Source: Apostichopus japonicus
Lineage: Eukaryota; Echinodermata; Holothuroidea; Aspidochirotida; Stichopodidae
Assembly: GCF_037975245.1 (NCBI RefSeq)
Contig: NC_092573.1
Span: 6,079,501 to 6,143,500, forward strand
Direction of reading: 5' to 3'
Length of the DNA stretch: 64,000 nucleotides
In this document: positions 1 to 30,400 of the stretch, one piece after another
Numbering within the stretch: the stretch's first letter is position 1
Layout: every line of letters begins with the position of its first letter
Made by a program: the position numbers and the translations under genes
The notes under the pieces: generated by a model
Databases searched by the model: none
What the model was told of the DNA's origin: nothing
What the model saw: only the letters and a program-made list of their open reading frames with translations

Positions 1-1018
1 TCCTACATTAGCAACTAGCATGATTTCACCTCATTTTGTCTCAAAAGAAAACTTGTTCCTTGTTTCCCAATTTGCACATTGGATATTACAGTGCTAGTAT
101 GCATATTTTCCTTGGGGGGGGGGCGGCTGGGGCGTTGATGGAGTGATGTGTTTACGCAAATAAGATAAGACAATAAGAGTTATGAAGGAAACTAAATATA
201 AGGCTGCATCAGTCCGATCGAATTTCTGCAAAGTGCCCTTTGATGTCGGTGCCCCCCCCCCCCAGATTAAAAGTGCTTCCGCCGCCCTTGCAGCTGAGGG
301 TGGCTCTATAAGCTAACAACGAGCCCTACAACATTATAAGTTGGGGAAGAAGAGTATGTGTACACGTGTTATGGCTTTTGGCATCCAAATGTTCCCTGTC
401 GAGAGTAGCTGATATCAAGAAGACAAACTCCCATCAAAACGTAATAACTATCCTGGCGTCGAACAAAAATTTCATTAGAATTTATTCCAAATACAATATA
501 TACACCCATTCTTATACTTAACGTTTTTTCGTCAGAACAGTTTGATGGGATTTTATTGCTGCTTTGACCAAAAATGGTACTATCAATAATGAGACGTATC
601 TTACCGGCCATGTACTCGAATCGTGGCTCCATTTATAGCTGGGTCTACTCATTTCATATGCCATAAAAAAAAAACTATTTTGATATAACATATAGTTCAG
701 TTAATTGATACTGACTGATCTATAACTCCAGACTGATTATCCGAAAACTTTTAGCAATACCATTTCTAGTAGAAACCTGATAACGAGAGGACTTATGTAG
801 TAAACAATCTCGTTGTAAACTATAATGTCTAGATAGACAGAAATGATATAAGATATTGATGGATTCGCATGGACTGGATCGAAGTCCGAGTCTAGGACAC
901 TCAAGTCAGAGGAAAGTCCGATTCTACAGTTGGTCAGATACTACTCCGGTACTATACAACTGTTTTATCTTTAAAGGGTTAGACCTTCTCGAATCGATTT
1001 CTTCAATTTTCTTTTCAG

Positions 1019-2783
1019 GTGTTCCTTTGATTCCCGTTCTTCTTGTTTCATTTCTGGACCGGAAAATACTGGACGGAAAAAACGATTAGTGAGTTCTCTA
1101 TACGGTTTGCGTTAGACTAGATATCAAATTGTATAAGTGACAGGTCTGTTTTAACAAGTATGGGGGTTGCAGGCTCCTTCCATACCTCATAGGTCATTCT
1201 CTATACTATAAGATCCCTCCTTGGCCTTTTGGCTAAGATCATGTGTAGTATCTGTTCCCTTTCGAGGTAAATGGTGATGCACACCCGACGATGATCACAC
1301 ACTCACAGTCCCGATGCAAGGGGACTGGGGCTGAGAGCGGATCAGTCGTTTGGTAGTTTGGTTTTCGTGCCCAGGTTCTTTCCTGTGCGACTTTTCCTTT
1401 AAAAAACTATAAGATACAGTAGAAAAGGACAAAGATTGAGGGAAAGAATAGAAACAATAAAGAGACTCTCTACATGCTTGAAAACACAGCCGATTCACAC
1501 AGAGATTACAGTTACTACTGAAATCTTTAAGTGTTGTACCACAGTATTGCTGGATCGTGCTGATAAATATGATAAATCGGTAGCATGTGCTATTAGGTTT
1601 ATAGTAAGAACTGAAGATATGTGTAATCCCTACAAATGCATCAAACTGGATTTGTTGGGATTACACGTATTCTCAGTTCTTACCGTAAGCCTAATAGCAC
1701 ATGCTACCGATTTATAGCACGATCCATTTTTTACTTTGGTACAAAACATTTAAGATTTAAATTAGTAACTATGTTCTCTGTGTGTATATCGGGTGCAAAA
1801 CAAGACGCAGGGTCGTAATAGTGCTATGTTATTTGACTGTACTACTCGCCATTATGCATAGAATGTTTGGGGTGTGCTTGACAAGGCAATCACAGTTTGT
1901 ATGTCAGTCATGGACTTTCACCGAATGAAGGTTAACGAGTTAAAAAGTAGTGATTATTATCATTTCTTCGCCCAGACAGGTTTTACGTTAGGTTAGTCGA
2001 TTCCCAAATATCCGTCTTTCAAACTCTTTGAGATGTTTTAAATAAACTAAACCTTACTTTTGCTAACCTTGAGTTTTAATAAAATGTAATAATATTGTTT
2101 TGATGGAAATTCGGAAGATTTTAAGGGGATAAAATGTTCCTTGCAATTTATATGTAGATTGATATTCTCAAATAATCTTTGCTTAATTAAGATTTTATCA
2201 TTTCCTAAAATTATGTAACAGTTTTTTATATTACGTTTATATTTTCGGTAAGTGTATTTGCGTGTCTGCATAATTATTTAATCTACATTATAGCTTGTTT
2301 TGTTTATTTATTCACAGTTGTTTCTTACAACCAGGGCCTTCTCTCTACTATGGATTTTTTGCGATAGTCGCTGCTCTGTTCCTCTTCAACATGCTTATAT
2401 TCATACGTCTGATACATTATGTAACGTGCAGACCTATCCTAACTGCACGATCGCAAAAGGAGAGGCGAAGTGAAATACTTAGAAGACTACGACACGGGTT
2501 CACCTTCTGGATTATGCTGGGTTTATCCTGGGGTTCTGCATTTCTGACAGCTATCAAGAACGATTTGAACCTATTCGAATACTTGTACTGCATTTGTACC
2601 GCTTTACAAGGCGTCATGATTTTCATTCTACTATGTGTGGCTAATCCAGATTTTAGAAAAATATTTGGCAAATGTAAACCGGAAAGAAAAAACCAAGGGG
2701 AGGTTAACACCAGTACGGTTGTTAACTACACGAGTAAGGAAAGTTCAAGCACCATGGTAATGGGTGAAATAACCACCAATTGA
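1019..2783 (+). CDS. Adhesion-type GPCR, 3' end (TM4 to C terminus), two exons
   Basis: Two exons are visible, 1019-1088 and 2318-2783 (stop TGA 2781-2783), joined by a 1229-bp intron. The first follows a pyrimidine-rich acceptor ending TTTTCAG and ends at donor GTGAGT. It encodes TM4 (GVPLIPVLLVSFLD). The second follows TTCACAG and starts with the ECL2 cysteine (CFLQPGPSLYY), then TM5 (YYGFFAIVAALFLFN), a basic third loop (RSQKERRSEILRRLRHG), TM6 (FWIMLGLSWGSAF) and TM7 (CTALQGVMIFILLC). The tail is short, polar and rich in Ser and Thr. The join restores a Tyr codon (TA+T), so phases agree. The LGLSW and LQGVMIF motifs are typical of family B2 receptors, which act at the plasma membrane through G proteins. 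The preceding exon must supply one base; no exon carrying TM1-TM3, the GAIN domain or an N terminus was found in bases 1-1018, so the gene starts before the window. The ligand cannot be told from this part. Confidence 0.85.
1213..1405 (+). mobile_element. U2 snRNA-headed retroposon (SINEU-like) with target-site duplication
   Basis: Bases 1213-1257 match the 5' end of U2 snRNA in 41 of 45 positions by eye, keeping GGCCTTTTGGCTAAGATC and the branch-point-pairing GTGTAGTATCTG. The remaining about 150 bp are unrelated to U2 and include a hairpin (CAGTCCC/GGGACTG near 1308-1329). The element ends in a short A run at 1401-1405. The 10-mer ACTATAAGAT lies at both edges (1205-1214 and 1406-1415), as expected of a target-site duplication; its last two bases overlap the U2 start. 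The U2 head, unrelated body, A-tail and duplication point to LINE-mediated retroposition, as in SINEs with snRNA heads. A chimeric one-off U2 retrocopy is the alternative. It sits in the GPCR intron in sense orientation. Confidence 0.75.
1489..1796. mobile_element. Foldback MITE, copy 1
   Basis: Two arms of about 150 bp (about 1489-1640 and 1652-1796) are inverted copies of each other around a very short spacer. Shared segments include CACACAGAGA at the tips, ATGGATCGTGCT or CTGGATCGTGCT, GGTAGCATGTGCTATTAGG and GTGTAATCCC near the centre. No coding capacity is present, so it would depend on a transposase made elsewhere. A second copy lies at 8925-9206. I could not define a target-site duplication. 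It lies in the GPCR intron. Confidence 0.75.
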
Positions 2784-2958
2784 AAATTACTACACTCTGC
2801 GGTAATAAGGACAATTCTTCCTTATAGCTATATGTAAATGATCAGGCAGGTAACTAACTGTCCATCCGCTATAACAGCCTCCCCCACCCCCCCCCCCCTC
2901 CTCGCCTCCCCACCCGCTCCCTCCTTCTGAAATTTACCAAACGTCATCATGACATGTT

Positions 2959-2964
2959 AATAAA
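2959..2964 (+). terminator. Poly(A) signal AATAAA of the GPCR gene
   Basis: The hexamer AATAAA lies about 176 nt after the GPCR stop codon, following C-rich low-complexity 3' UTR sequence (2880-2927). It is the first canonical signal downstream. The exact cleavage site cannot be read. Confidence 0.5.
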
Positions 2965-5346
2965 GGACTCCAAAGGGTATTGTTTGGCAACAATGATGAT
3001 CATTTAACATTGGTTATATATTGCTCGTTATTGTACCCATGAATATGGACAAATTACAGTAAGCAGTCATAAATTAACAAGTGTTTCTACGCTCATTGAA
3101 ACAAATGCCGATTTTATCAAACAACTGACAGAAAATATATGACGCATGGTATTTCAGTGTAGTGACCAAATATACGCCAAATAATTTAAAATTTCTACTG
3201 CTTGTAATATCCTTTGAAATGACTACAACAGCAAACTAAGGCAATTTTCAATCATTAGCAAGTTACCTAAACTAACTCTAAATGACTAGGATGTAAATAT
3301 TTATTTACACAATTCGTTTAATTGTGAATGGCCGTTTGTTAAAGTTGCAAAAGATTTAGACATTATAAAACTAATGTAGGCCTATATACGTAAATGTGTT
3401 AAGTTTATGTATCTTCTGCAAAACCTATTTTTCGCTCATTAAGGAAATTGCAATTTTGTTCAAAACTTTGGTGCAAGACTTTTTCATGTAATCAATTTTA
3501 ATTTTGTTGCACAATGGTAAATTACACTTCAGAGCAATTCAAAAATTTATTACAAATTAACTATAAAACTTTTGTACACAATTGTGCTAAATTTATATAA
3601 ATATTCATATTAATTCTGTTATTTGAGTCAAATGGTGAAAGTGAAATTGTGGAATTGTAAAATTTCTGCGCATTTGATTGTGACGGGCCGGATGCTACGT
3701 TCAAACAACATTGGGCTAAAATTGTTAATCACTTCACCGATTTTGATGATATGGTCAAAATAAAACGTTAAACGTGTGTGTTGACAGGATTGATTTAGGA
3801 AGAAAACAGCAATATTTTTCTTTTTTGGTCGTTATATTAAGTATACAAACATTCAGGGGATTTCAAAGTCTTTAAATATTCATATTAATATGTACTCATA
3901 AATTTTCTACAAATTGTTAAATTGCTCACTTGTATTCCAACAAAATGCAGAAAATAGTCGCTTTGATTAGCCTGTTTTGTCAAAATTTAACATCTTACAA
4001 TTAGATGAGCAATTTCCCAATAGTCAGCTGCCGTGTATTTCACAATCTTCTACAAAAGGCACTTTTCCTCGTTCAATTAAGAACTTGTAATTTGGTTGAA
4101 ATTATTCAATTAATACTATTTATTCGATCAATTTTTGTTTTGATGACCACACTCAACAACATCTATTAATCATTTTTAGAAGGAACTGTAAATATACTCC
4201 TTTGACGTTAAACCAACAATTTATTATTTTGCAGCAAATAATGTTGAATGGTTGGAATTCAATAAGAACTCATTTTGAAATTAAATGACGTGTTGATCAC
4301 TTAATAAATGTATGGAATTGTATGGAATTGTAAATTATTAATGAAGTTAACAAAGTTTGATTGCATCGTAAAGTTAAGATAAATGAATGTCGAATAATAT
4401 AAACCAGTGGTATTTCATTATAGTATAGTGTCTAGTATAGTACTGTATTTAACTTGTTTACTCATCATTTCTTTGATGAGAAACAACAAGCCGTTTCATA
4501 CATAAACTCCACAAATAATAAAGGTAAAACTTAATTTTATAAAGAGAGTGATATTGAAACAGTTAGAGATAATTAAAGTTTGAGCTACTCTTCTTTATTG
4601 TGATTGAAGGTTTAGATTTTATATACAACAACAATTATTTTCTCAAAGTAAACAAGAAAATTAAAAAAAATCAATACAAATGTTTTGGCAAAAAAACTAT
4701 TGCAAGGGGGCAAAAATGTCACAAGTTTAATTACACATTACATTGAGTTACGTACATTAGTAAGAAATAATACTTTATATAGTTATGGAAAATGAAGAAT
4801 ATCCTGACACATTTACAATATGGTTGCTAAAATTTCCAAATGATATAGTGTGAAGTCCCATAGAGACTCTGCTCGTTGGTGGTCGTAAAACCTAAGCCTA
4901 TAACAGTCAGACATTGCATCTCCAATCAGCAGTACATTAATGCGCCTCTGCTACATGTAATATAAATGAATGTAAAACAATATAATATCATATAGGTAAA
5001 TGAGCAACGAGAGACTTCTTATGAAATCATAAACTTGACAACGTCCAAAACGCAATATTGGTTAAAACCATAGGTTAATAAGCTCTGTGCTGTTGTTGAG
5101 TTCAAGTTACTACTTAATTAGAATAGTATGAAATATTTATCTTATTTTGCAGCTTACATCTTATATATCTATCTGATGATATATGTACATGATATTTTAT
5201 GTCAAGGGAATTGCCATTATCCCCCAGTGTTTATGCATGATAAAGTTACTCTCTTACCGGCAACAACGGCATGCACTAAGATGACATTCAAGGAGGTGTT
5301 TGGCAAAGCCACAATGTGTTGAGGAAACTGTGAAGTTTTTTGTAGC
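2965..5346. other. AT-rich intergenic gap between convergent genes
   Basis: The GPCR gene (plus) and the LRR receptor gene (minus) converge here. The sequence is very AT-rich with many runs such as AATTTATTAC and no exon I could support on either strand. It should contain the 3' UTR of the LRR receptor gene just below 5347. Confidence 0.5.
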
Positions 5347-23799
<18,453 letters not shown>

Positions 23800-23826
23800 C
23801 TTGATCTGCCGGACCGGTTTTAGCAT

Positions 23827-24750
23827 CTGAGACCGATTTTTTCTTTGCCAATTGTTAAAATTTCGAAACAAATATAGAACAAATATCACATATATCTTCC
23901 AACAACGTGAGTGCAAATTACCATACCATATAAAGCTAGTAGAGATACGTAGGCGTAGTAAAATGGGGAGGGCGGCAGCAGGGGCAGCTGTCCCAATATA
24001 TAAAGCTATGGGAGACGTATATGTTTCTGTCCTTTACACCTCCCCCACCCTTTGGTCATGAAAGATGCCCCCCCCCCACGACAGTGTTGTATTATTCAAC
24101 TTGATCCTTTGCATCAGCATAAAGATTGCCTGACTACCAAAGATTTATGACGTCAAATTGTCGACTTCTTCCTGAAGACGTTTATGAAAATATAGACTTA
24201 CGACATATTAAATCAAATTTTGCTTTAAACGCCGAAATTCCGACATTCCATGTGACCCTTTCCTTACCCTTGGTTGCCTTCTCTACCCTTCCTTCCTTAG
24301 AACCACCCACCTTACTTAAAACCACTCTTATTCCTAAATTTTGCAAGAGAAGTTGATATTTTAAGTTGAAATATAGTCACACTGCTTAGATGAAAGGCGC
24401 CTTTTTGAGAGATACAACGTAATTTTGACATGAGAAAGTCGTAATATTGAGGTATATACACTGTTATAACCTAAACAGTTAAAACTTCATGAATATAGTT
24501 TCCAAAGCCGAAATTTAGCACCAATTTAGCACCCTCTACTTTAACAAAATTTCCCAAGTGGGAGACCGTTCTCCAGGGACGATGTAACTTCTTAAATATA
24601 TGGTTGTGCCGTTGGTTACAAAAAAAAATCATTTCTTACTGTCGTCAAGTTTAGGGCACTCACTACTTCCGAATTAGAAATGCAATTCTCCAATTGTAAT
24701 GCAGCTTGGTTCGTCGATACTACGATAGTTTGTAACAAAATGTTTGCAAT

Positions 24751-24804
<54 letters not shown>

Positions 24805-26430
24805 GTAGATATTAAATATATTAAAGTCGCGTTTATTCAACTTACCAACTGGAAGACGTAACACGGAGAGCTAGTAATGTTATTGTGACATTCTTTGTTC
24901 GCTTAACCATTTGTTTTTATTAAAACTGAGACTGAGTGTAAACTGGGAACTCCCGATGATATCCTGCAGAAACAACTTCCTGTTACGTGTTTGTTATATA
25001 TCCGTCCCGTTATGAGATGTGTCTTGAACCAGGTCACACGTGACTTAATACATGCTACAATTATTGTGACCAAAATCCGAGCACATTTATATTTTTAACT
25101 ATTGGATGCTTTAGTTCATTATATATAACATCATGGTTTATTTAATGGGTTGATTAGTCAAGTTTAATTTTCAACTGATGAAGTCAATTAAGCTTAAAAA
25201 TTTGGTAAATCTCCAAATTTGTATTTTTCATGCATATTAACTTTAGTATAAAATAAAGGCTTCGGTCGCACGGAATCACTACCAGCATGTAACGTGTGCA
25301 TTATAGTTTTATCAATTGCAAATTTCTTTGTTTAAGGTTTTAAAAGCATTTTAAAATTTGCGAACAATAAATCCTATAAGACTTTGACCATATCGTATGT
25401 CCAGCCTCCGCATATCTTTGACCGGAGGTCAGTTCTTAAATTTTCAAGGGGACACGGGACTTGCCTTTTCAAATAAACTATGTCACATTCTAACTGATTG
25501 AATTTACCGGGTTGCGCCATATATGCTTAATGTACACTCCACCCACCACCCCAACCCACTCCCATCCATACATTAGTCCAATGTATTGCAACTTAAAATT
25601 CAGTTTTCAAAGGAACTAACAAGAAAAAAAGGCTGCATATTTGCAAGCAATGCAATGAAACATTCCGAAAGTGAAATAATTTCATTAAGGCAATAGAAAC
25701 CGCAAGGACACGAAAGTACAGGAAAAGCGTAGCTATCTTTGTCGCTTATAGTTTTCTATAAAGTTTAATAAGTAACTGTGAACACTTCTCGGAAAGGTTT
25801 TCGAGGCACTTAAATAAGGCCTTGTTAGTTTAGCAATGTCGAAGAGTTTTGCTTTAATATCAAAGTTTCTACTTTTTCACCAGGGAAAATGTTACAAAAA
25901 ACAGGCGGTCATTAACAAGTTTGGCTCTGAACGAAAGTACGAGAAAAGAAAAACAAAACACTTTTATACGGTCGCGTATTTAATGTTCCTAGTAACGATG
26001 AGGAAATTCATATAGGAACAATCTATTATGTTATTCTTCTTGTATCCCTTTTGTTTCACAGCATAAAATACCAACGTTCGAACCAGGAAACTGTTAAAAC
26101 AAAATGCTGTTCCCTTTCGTCTAGAAGGATCCACAAGTTTGTTAATTTTTTTAATCTATTTCATTTCCCTTTTCTCTATCTTATATTTACAATACGGATA
26201 TATCAATGCCGGAACATAAGGTAAATCTAGTTTGCGAGAATGACTTCTCTACCTCCATAAAGGACCCAACGTGTATAACTAATTAATAAAACCTAAACTA
26301 AGCATCATGCGTTCATAGATTTTTCAAACAATGTTAAGCCCAATGTCTATAAGATTTACATATAGTAACGCAAATGATTCTGAAATGATTCTGAAAATAT
26401 TGATCAAGATGGTTAATAAATACTCAGTTG

Positions 26431-26526
<96 letters not shown>

Positions 26527-26532
26527 CTATAT

Positions 26533-26620
<88 letters not shown>

Positions 26621-27456
26621 CATTTATTACAATAAATTTGAAGAAAAAAATTATTACAATAATACAGACATTAACAAACAGATCTACGCCTCAGGAATTC
26701 TTTCGTCATTTGTAACGGTCGTCGTCTGTGACATCGTCATCGGTGCAAGATAGTGACAACAGCAGGCATGTATATATGTGTCGTCTATGGCATGCCATGT
26801 GGGACAGACACCGCATAATATATCCGCGTATTAATTCGAATGTATACGCGTATACATATTACTGGCCAATCATAAGGCTTAAATATATCCACGTATTAAT
26901 TCGAATATAAACATTTTTTAATTCGAATACATATGAGGCATAATTCGAATATATGCACGTATTAAAATTATGCTTTTGTCTAGATCAAGTACGGTACGTT
27001 TGGCCTGGGTGTACGTCAATTGAGACTAACTTTGTAATCTCTCATTTATTGATCTGGCGAGGCTACAATGTGTTAACTCTTGAAACTCGTTTGTGAAAGC
27101 TATAAGACATGCCAGTTATTGTCTGATTTAATACGCTTATATATTCCAATTAATTTCACTATATTCGTATTAATACGAGGATATATTATGCGGTATTTGT
27201 TCCATATGGCTTGCCATAGTCGTCGTATGTATTTGGTACATACAGCGCAATTTGTGTTTCTTGATATGATCTCTGAGGATGAAGGTCTATAACCTGTTAT
27301 TTCTTACAGTAATTGGCTGGCAATGGTGACGATTATATCTTAATCGGCAAATTATGTACATTCAAGTTGTTTTTGTTGTTTTCTGGTCGGAAGTCTGTAT
27401 TCATAGCTTGAAAAATCTGGCATTTTGAAAGTCACTTCACGCGTGTGCTCGGCATA
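23827..27456. other. Intergenic region between two minus-strand genes
   Basis: It contains the 5' flank of the LRR receptor gene and the 3' flank of the next gene. TA tracts lie at 24753-24797 and 26432-26612, and a foldback element at 26773-27231. A minus-strand AATAAA (27050-27045) is a possible poly(A) signal for the gene at 27457. No exon could be supported. No clear TATA box was found above 23826. Confidence 0.5.
26773..27231. mobile_element. Foldback element with long centre
   Basis: Arms of about 70 bp at 26773-26842 and 27161-27231 are inverted and share CCGCATAATATATCC, CGTATTAAT and GACGACTATGG-like segments. The centre includes repeats of TTAATTCGAAT. It lies about 230 bp below the stop of the single-pass receptor gene, possibly inside its 3' UTR. 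Confidence 0.6.
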
Positions 27457-30400
27457 TTAACAAATATCAAAGAACTTCAATGCCATTGGAATATGGCCTT
27501 CTGATCTAAAATGACTGGACAATATGAGTGACACTCTGTTGTCATCAGTATGGGAAGCAAGTTCTTCCATTTCACGCTGGCCTATGACCATTTCTGTAGG
27601 ACTTGGCAAAGAGCATCGTCTCTGATAATGTGATTCCTGGGCTAATGGAATGTAAAGTGGTGGTGGGTATTTTGACCTGCTTCCCTCATCTGTTCTAGAA
27701 GTTTCTATCTCAGCGATGTGCTCAATGGCGCTTCCCTCTGGGGCCTTTGTACGTCTTGACAACATTGGGAACTGTTCTTCGTTGGTGACACGCTTCGCAC
27801 AGGAACTGTAGCGACAGACAACCTCGCTTTCTCCATCTACGACTGGTCGAATGTCGTCAAGAGATATGCTCTCGTAGATATGTTCGTTACTAAAAACGTC
27901 CTCACATGCACCTAAAGACAACAACGACATGCAGTGCGTAAATCGCTGGGTTGCATCGCTAGGTAACCTGCGGCTTCTCGTACGGCGATGGATGGAGTTC
28001 ATTTGACGACTCTTTCTGCGTAGAGATCGCCACTGCGTTGCACTTGGGAAGATGGTTTCCCTATGAACCGACAACCTCGAATCGTTTCGTCGTTGGTTTC
28101 CTAAGGAATCGTACGGTTTCGATTTCATCACATTGGAAAGGAATCGATCACGTCCGTACGTAAATTCAGAGTCTAATCTATGTCTTCGTGAGTAAACATT
28201 GATGTCGGTATCGAAGCGAGTTGATAGTCTGTCGTAAGGTTGTCCAACACCAGGATCGTATGATCTACCACAGAGAGGATCCCGATAAACTGAGTATGTC
28301 GTCTCATTGGTATATATGTCACCTCCTAACGCTGATGTGGACAAAGGATGACTTGTGTTATGATACAATCCACCATCTGATACCGACAACTTTCTTTGCT
28401 GTGGTAGTTGAGCTGTAGAAAGAAGTTGTTCGTGGGGTGACCTTGAGCTGTTAATTAATATGCTTCTATCATAGTATGAATGTGACCTTTGTCTATCGAA
28501 GTTGACAATAACATTTCGTGACGTCTTACATGATCGAGTTGCCTGACCAATGCCATTCCGAGGATGTGCCACTACTTGCAGCTCCATTTCGTCGATCGGT
28601 TGGCTGCTCGGTCGGTTCTCATAAACGGGTTGTTCTCGTGTGATAATGCGACACTTAGACATAATGTATCTAGCATTGCCAGCCAGAAACGAGCAAAGAA
28701 CAATGAAGAAACCAAAAATACAGAGCAATGTAACATTGATGGTTACTAGGTTAGAGCTCGCATCAGCTACGTCATACGTATTTGTGGTATTTGCCATTTT
28801 TGATGACGTAGAAGTAATATCGTGAATGTCTTTGTCTCCCAGCTCACCGTTCTGATATTTGTAGCCAGTAGGATCATTTGAACTCGCCGTCAGAGTAGAT
28901 GATTTTAGAGTAGCTGAGACTGTTACGGTAATGCCCGCAGATCCGTTCAACTTCGCTGCTTCAGTTACAGCCTGGACTACTTTAATATGCGCACGTACAA
29001 AGCAGGAGCTACCCGAGCAGGACACCCTGCATTCAATGTTGGTATTGTTCGAAATAGTCAGAGAGTTGCTTCCTTGACCTCGGTAATCTGAATAAGACGA
29101 AAAATAAAGAGATGAATGACATCATTTTATGAAAGTGATCTAAATGAAATTTAAATTATCCAAAATACCTACACCTATACACATCCCACCTCCCACCTCT
29201 CTCATCCAAATTTCGTCAACACAATCAGAATAATTAGTATAATAAGTTGATTTATACATGTGAATGTTATAATACTTTTATATCATGCTTCTGCTTTGGT
29301 TGTTATTAATAGTGTATTATTTTTTTCATGCTCTTAGTTCGAACTTGATCCTTCAGCACTTGGTTTTTATTCAAGAAAGCCGTATATATAGATTTTCATT
29401 TCTTTAAATATACATGTATCATTAAGTTAAGCATGGAACTGTGGCCATGAAACATTGGTGTAAATAAAGTGTACATCACAGCTTAATAGAGAGAATAGGA
29501 CAGTCCAAACGAAAAAAACCACAACAACAACAATTCAAAGACATAAGAATACATGTCCCAAATAAGGACAGATATGTCGCCATTTGAGGAAGAAAGAAGA
29601 TAGGTCCTGAGAAATATACCTCCCAATTGCAACACTATTTGCCTATCAATAAGACGTACTATAAATGTAGAACAATTTTGTACCATGTTTATTAGCCTTT
29701 ACCTGATTTTCATATCAGAAAAGGAGTTATTAACCCATTACGGTTATTATTACCCACTGAGGTTTTATTCAATTCGTAATACAATAATAGATGAAATACT
29801 TCGTTTAAAACTTCCCAACGGGCTATAGAGCATGCATGATATTCTGACATTAGAGCCAGTGGAATTTTACCAGCTAGAGTACCAATTGGAGAGAGAGAGT
29901 TAAAAAATACCTTTACTTTATTTGAGAAATTATATCTAATCATCTCCATTTCACCAACAGAAAAGAATGACTACACACTCCTTGTTTCCTGTTTCATTAT
30001 TATCAAGATTTCAGTTACGATAAACACGTAAGCGTGCATGGAATGATATGTCTTTCCTGTGAAGAATCTACTCTCAGAATAAAACAACGATACATAGAAC
30101 TTACATACAGAGCCACGATAGCTGTCAACTGTGGTTCAGAGCCTATACAGGCTTCATAGTTCAAGTTACGATGAATTAGATATTCCAGTTCTTTCCCCTT
30201 GTGTTCAAAACCGACTTCCATGGAACATGCACAACTTACTGAGATGGAACACATATAAAGCATAGCCTACACATCGTTTGATTCGAAAAGGTTACTCAAT
30301 TGTGTTTCAATACGTTGACTGCATTAATATCTCTATCAATTCGAATACTTGATGTCCCATTGACTTATAATACGCAATCGTCCCTAATTGAAGTATCTAT

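Noticed and set aside
1213-1257. Functional U2 snRNA gene
   Set aside because: Only the first 45 bases resemble U2; the Sm site and 3' stem-loops are missing and the locus has a target-site duplication and A-tail.
26324-26753. Tyr-Ile repeat open frames over (TA)n tracts, here and at other TA loci
   Set aside because: TA repeats have no stop in any frame, so these frames are expected by composition alone.
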